Assembly: GCA_038093515.1 (NCBI GenBank)
Contig: JBBPSI010000164.1
Coordinates: forward strand, 1-55,800
DNA: 55,800 bases
Reading direction: 5' to 3'
From: Butyriboletus loyo
Lineage: Eukaryota > Basidiomycota > Agaricomycetes > Boletales > Boletaceae
The notes beneath the pieces are model-generated. The model worked only from the letters and a program-made list of their open reading frames with translations, searched no databases and had not been told where the DNA came from. Positions within the stretch are counted from its first letter, which is position 1, and the number at the start of each line of letters is the position of its first letter. Positions 53,328 through 55,800 of this stretch are shown here, piece by piece. Made by a program: the position numbers and the translations under genes.

Positions 53328-54988
53328 ATGTCACTCCCCACTGTATCAGAATTCAAGATCGATGCCCAAATCCAGCAGAGACTTCCTGTCCTGACTGGAG
53401 CGGACAACTATACAGCCTGGTCTCATCAAATGAGACATGCTCTCACCGTAATCGGTGTCTGGTCGATAGTGGATGGTACTTCTGAGTACTACAATCAGAC
53501 TGCTGCTGACCAGCAAAAGTGGGTCTTGCTGGACAAGCGCTCTGTTGGCATGCTCGCCATCTACATCTTTCCAGAACTCCAACATGCAGTCAACTATGAC
53601 TACACTCCATCCCTCTATGACACTTCTGGTCAAATTATTCCAGAAACTGTTACGCTGGGCGCTAACAATTAGAACAGCGAGGAGGCACTCTGGAGTGGCC
53701 TCGAGACTCGAGAGACGATTCTGGGTGAGTCTCAGACTATGTCTTAGTGCGCACACTAAGAGTCTGGAAGTGAACTAATTGCTAGCAGTAGGCTGCGTAG
53801 AACTAGATACTGTACATGGTGTAAAGACCGGGTCTTTATACTACTGGGGGTCTGCGCACAGACCAAGTTCCTAATCGAGTCGCGAGAAGGAAACTACAAA
53901 TGAGGAAGGAATATTCCAGAGAGTTCTGGAGTACGAAAGAAAGCGCGTCCGTGCGCGAGAAATGATGACTAAGCTAAAGCGGTTCGTACCGCTCAAAGGG
54001 CACTAGCGAAAGGCTAGGCGAGTGAAGTAGTCCAAGTGGTAGTGGATGGAAAAAGTATACCACTACCGTAACAGAAACTGTCAACATCTCTGTCGCAAAA
54101 ACTCTATGGAACTTCCTGCACGACACCTACGCAACTACGGGCATTACAGGACAATTTTTCCTGTTCCGCCAAGCCATGAACATTCGCGTTCATGAAGCTA
54201 ATGCAGTTGCTGGTCTCATGTCCTTAACGGACGCTTTCCATAAAATGGAAGCAGCAGGATTAAGCCTTCCCAACAATTTCCGATCCATGATCTTGCTCAC
54301 CAAGTTACCGAAATCTTTTGAACCTCTGGTGTCCAACATCGTCCACAACACTAATGTTCACCAATTTACACTGAACATTATCATTCCCATGATCACCCAC
54401 GAGCTACAACTTTGTGCTGGCACTGGCCAGATCCCTTATCCTTCTACCTCTCGTACAAATGCAGTTGCACCGGATACCCAGCTCAACCGTACAAACACAG
54501 TTAGACGCGGACCTCCTCCACCTGCACAGACAAATTGGAACAATCAGGCTCATCCTCAACAACCTTCTGGCGGACGTGGTCGTCCTGGACAGAAGAGGCC
54601 GTTCCAACCACAGCAGCAAAGGCAGCAGCAAAACCACATGCCTGCGATGCCTTATGGAGGACCTTCAGGATCCGGAGCAAACCGGAATGAGCGAACAAAC
54701 AATCGCTCCAGTTTCAAGACACGTCAAGGAAAGGGAAAAGGGAAAGGACGTGTGAATGAAGTGGAGATGGACATGGATGGATTTGCCAACATTGTAGAGT
54801 TGGGCGAAACACAACTAGGTGACCACACGCTTACAGATTTCCTGATGGAAACTGAATCTACCGTTGGTCAAGCTGGTTGGGGAGATGATGATCTGATGGG
54901 ACCACCCCTCGCATCACCCTATTTTGAGGATGGAGATGCTAATGCATCTTCCTCACACTCCTTTTGGAAACGCCATGATTCCCTCTAA
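53328..54988 (+). pseudogene. Ty1/copia-type gag, split by a solo LTR
   Basis: Starts MSLPTVSEFKIDAQIQQRL and has the copia gag landmarks YTAWSHQMRHAL, QKWVLLDKRSVGMLAI and, after the LTR, TLWNFLHDTYATTGITGQFF and FRSMILLTKLPKSFEPLV. The two halves (53328-53647 and 54079-54988) join in frame when the LTR and one GAAAC are removed. The C-terminal part is Gln/Pro/Arg-rich (GGRGRPGQKRPFQPQQQ, KGKGKGRV) with no zinc knuckle. The frame ends at 54988, while protease is in the +1 frame. Confidence 0.85.
53648..54073 (-). repeat. Solo LTR (family 2) in copia gag
   Basis: 426 bp, inverted, with target duplication GAAAC (53643-53647 and 54074-54078). It shows that family 2 inserted more than twice in this region. 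Confidence 0.95.
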
Positions 54989-55696
54989 ACCTTCAGGGTC
55001 TCGTGGTCAGCTGAAGAAGAAGGAATGCAAAGCAAAGGCAGTCCATCTTTCGACTTTTATAGAGTCGATCGATGAGAAGGATGAAGAATCCTTTTACGGA
55101 AACACTGCTCGTCATGCTGATGGCACTTGGAAGCACGGTCTTGACTCCCATGACATTAATGTCTGGGACTCTACTTACCAGCGAGATGCTGAGGACTATG
55201 ATGCTGTATATGATTACAACGATGAATTCGATCTTGGTGATCTTTATATTGTGGGAGCTTACACAACTGGAGATGTCCCTTCAAAGAAGGATCTTCTATC
55301 CAACGCCTGGATGATTGACAGTGGTTGTACAGACCATGTCACACCACATGTTGAAGATTTCATGGATCTCGGTGACACCAAGAGAATTGCGATTACAGCA
55401 AATGGTGCAACCATGAAAATGTTTGGACCTGGTACTGTGTTGTTATCACAGCAACTGGGGAAGGATAAGCCCATTCCATTGGAGCTAATAGGAGTTTGGT
55501 ATGCGCCTCAAGCAGCCCATAGACTCTTATTGGTCACTGCTCTAACCAAACATGGTTATTGATGCGAAATTACTGATCAAACCAAGATTTGGAACCCTCA
55601 AGGACATTTGGTAGTGCAGGCTTCTGCCTTGCTTCCGAACAATCCCCTCCACTGGTTTCAGGCTAAAATGCTAACTCCAGATGTCGGGATCCACTC
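54924..55696 (+). pseudogene. Ty1/copia-type pol, protease region, truncated
   Basis: In the +1 frame relative to gag, reading KPSGSRGQLKKKECKAKAV and then the copia protease WMIDSGCTDHVTPH and GVWYAPQAAHRLLLVTALTKHGY. A TGA follows GY at 55561 (position of an expected Arg), after which the frame continues CEITDQTKIW to 55696. A family 1 LTR then cuts it. Integrase, RT and RNase H are not in the window. The frame change may be a one-base indel rather than programmed shifting, since many fungal copia elements have a single ORF. Confidence 0.82.
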
Positions 55697-55800
55697 TGTT
55701 ATAATCATAACATTTTATTCGTACACTGCGTACACTTTCACTTCGAACTTAGTCGTTTCAACCTTCAAAGATCACGTGACATAGCGCACGTGATCGTGGG
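55697..55800 (+). repeat. Family 1 LTR, start only, at window end
   Basis: Begins TGTTATAATCATAACATTTT at 55697 inside copia pol and runs out of the window. Its preceding 5-mer is CACTC. The paired CACGTG sites are present. It may be a solo LTR or the start of a full element. Confidence 0.92.

Overview
The window looks like a piece of an Agaricomycete-type basidiomycete genome. Protein-coding genes are broken by many short introns (41-68 bp, mostly GT-AG). A KDZ-type transposase remnant is present, and the rest is dominated by nested LTR retrotransposons with chromodomains. No bacterial, organellar, tRNA or rRNA feature was seen.

Layout. (1) 1-2497 is a transposon-derived edge: an inverted LTR piece, a degenerate KDZ transposase cut by a second LTR piece. 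(2) 2572-22218 is a compact gene island of eight host genes: an MTR4-like exosome helicase (its last exon is missing from the window), a complete cytochrome P450, an NRAP/UTP22 ribosome-biogenesis protein, a UBE2E-like ubiquitin-conjugating enzyme, a GTPBP1/2-related protein without a GTPase domain, a NUBPL/IND1-like Fe-S assembly ATPase, a probable PAC1-like proteasome assembly chaperone, and a FAF2/UBXD8-like ERAD factor. A 0.95-kb fold-back transposon sits between two of them. Exon models were built by hand; all eight give continuous frames across every junction. (3) 22839-55800 is a retrotransposon landfill.

The landfill holds two unrelated Ty3/gypsy chromovirus families and one Ty1/copia element. 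Family 1 has LTRs of about 505-522 bp that start TGTTATAATC. It is represented by an old element A, a younger broken element C, a fragment D and many solo LTRs. Family 2 has LTRs of about 426 bp that start TGTTACGG. It is represented by copy 1 (plus strand, inserted in element A) and copy 2 (minus strand, all ORFs open), plus a solo LTR in the copia element. Six insertions keep perfect 5-bp target duplications (CATTG, CAAGG, GAAAG, CCTTG, CACAT, GAAAC), and a Tc1-like element keeps its TA duplication, so the order of events can be read.

The most interesting signals are these. A third ORF follows pol in both family 2 copies and encodes a protein with three zinc knuckles. In both families the sequence just inside the 5' LTR is perfectly complementary to a segment about 32 nt downstream of the LTR TATA box, which suggests Tf1-like self-priming of reverse transcription; in family 1 this pairing covaries between copies. 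All three family 1 elements carry the heptamer TTTAAAA directly before the gag stop, with pol in the -1 frame. In addition, the 3' end of the MTR4-like gene stops at an intron donor and then runs into transposon sequence.
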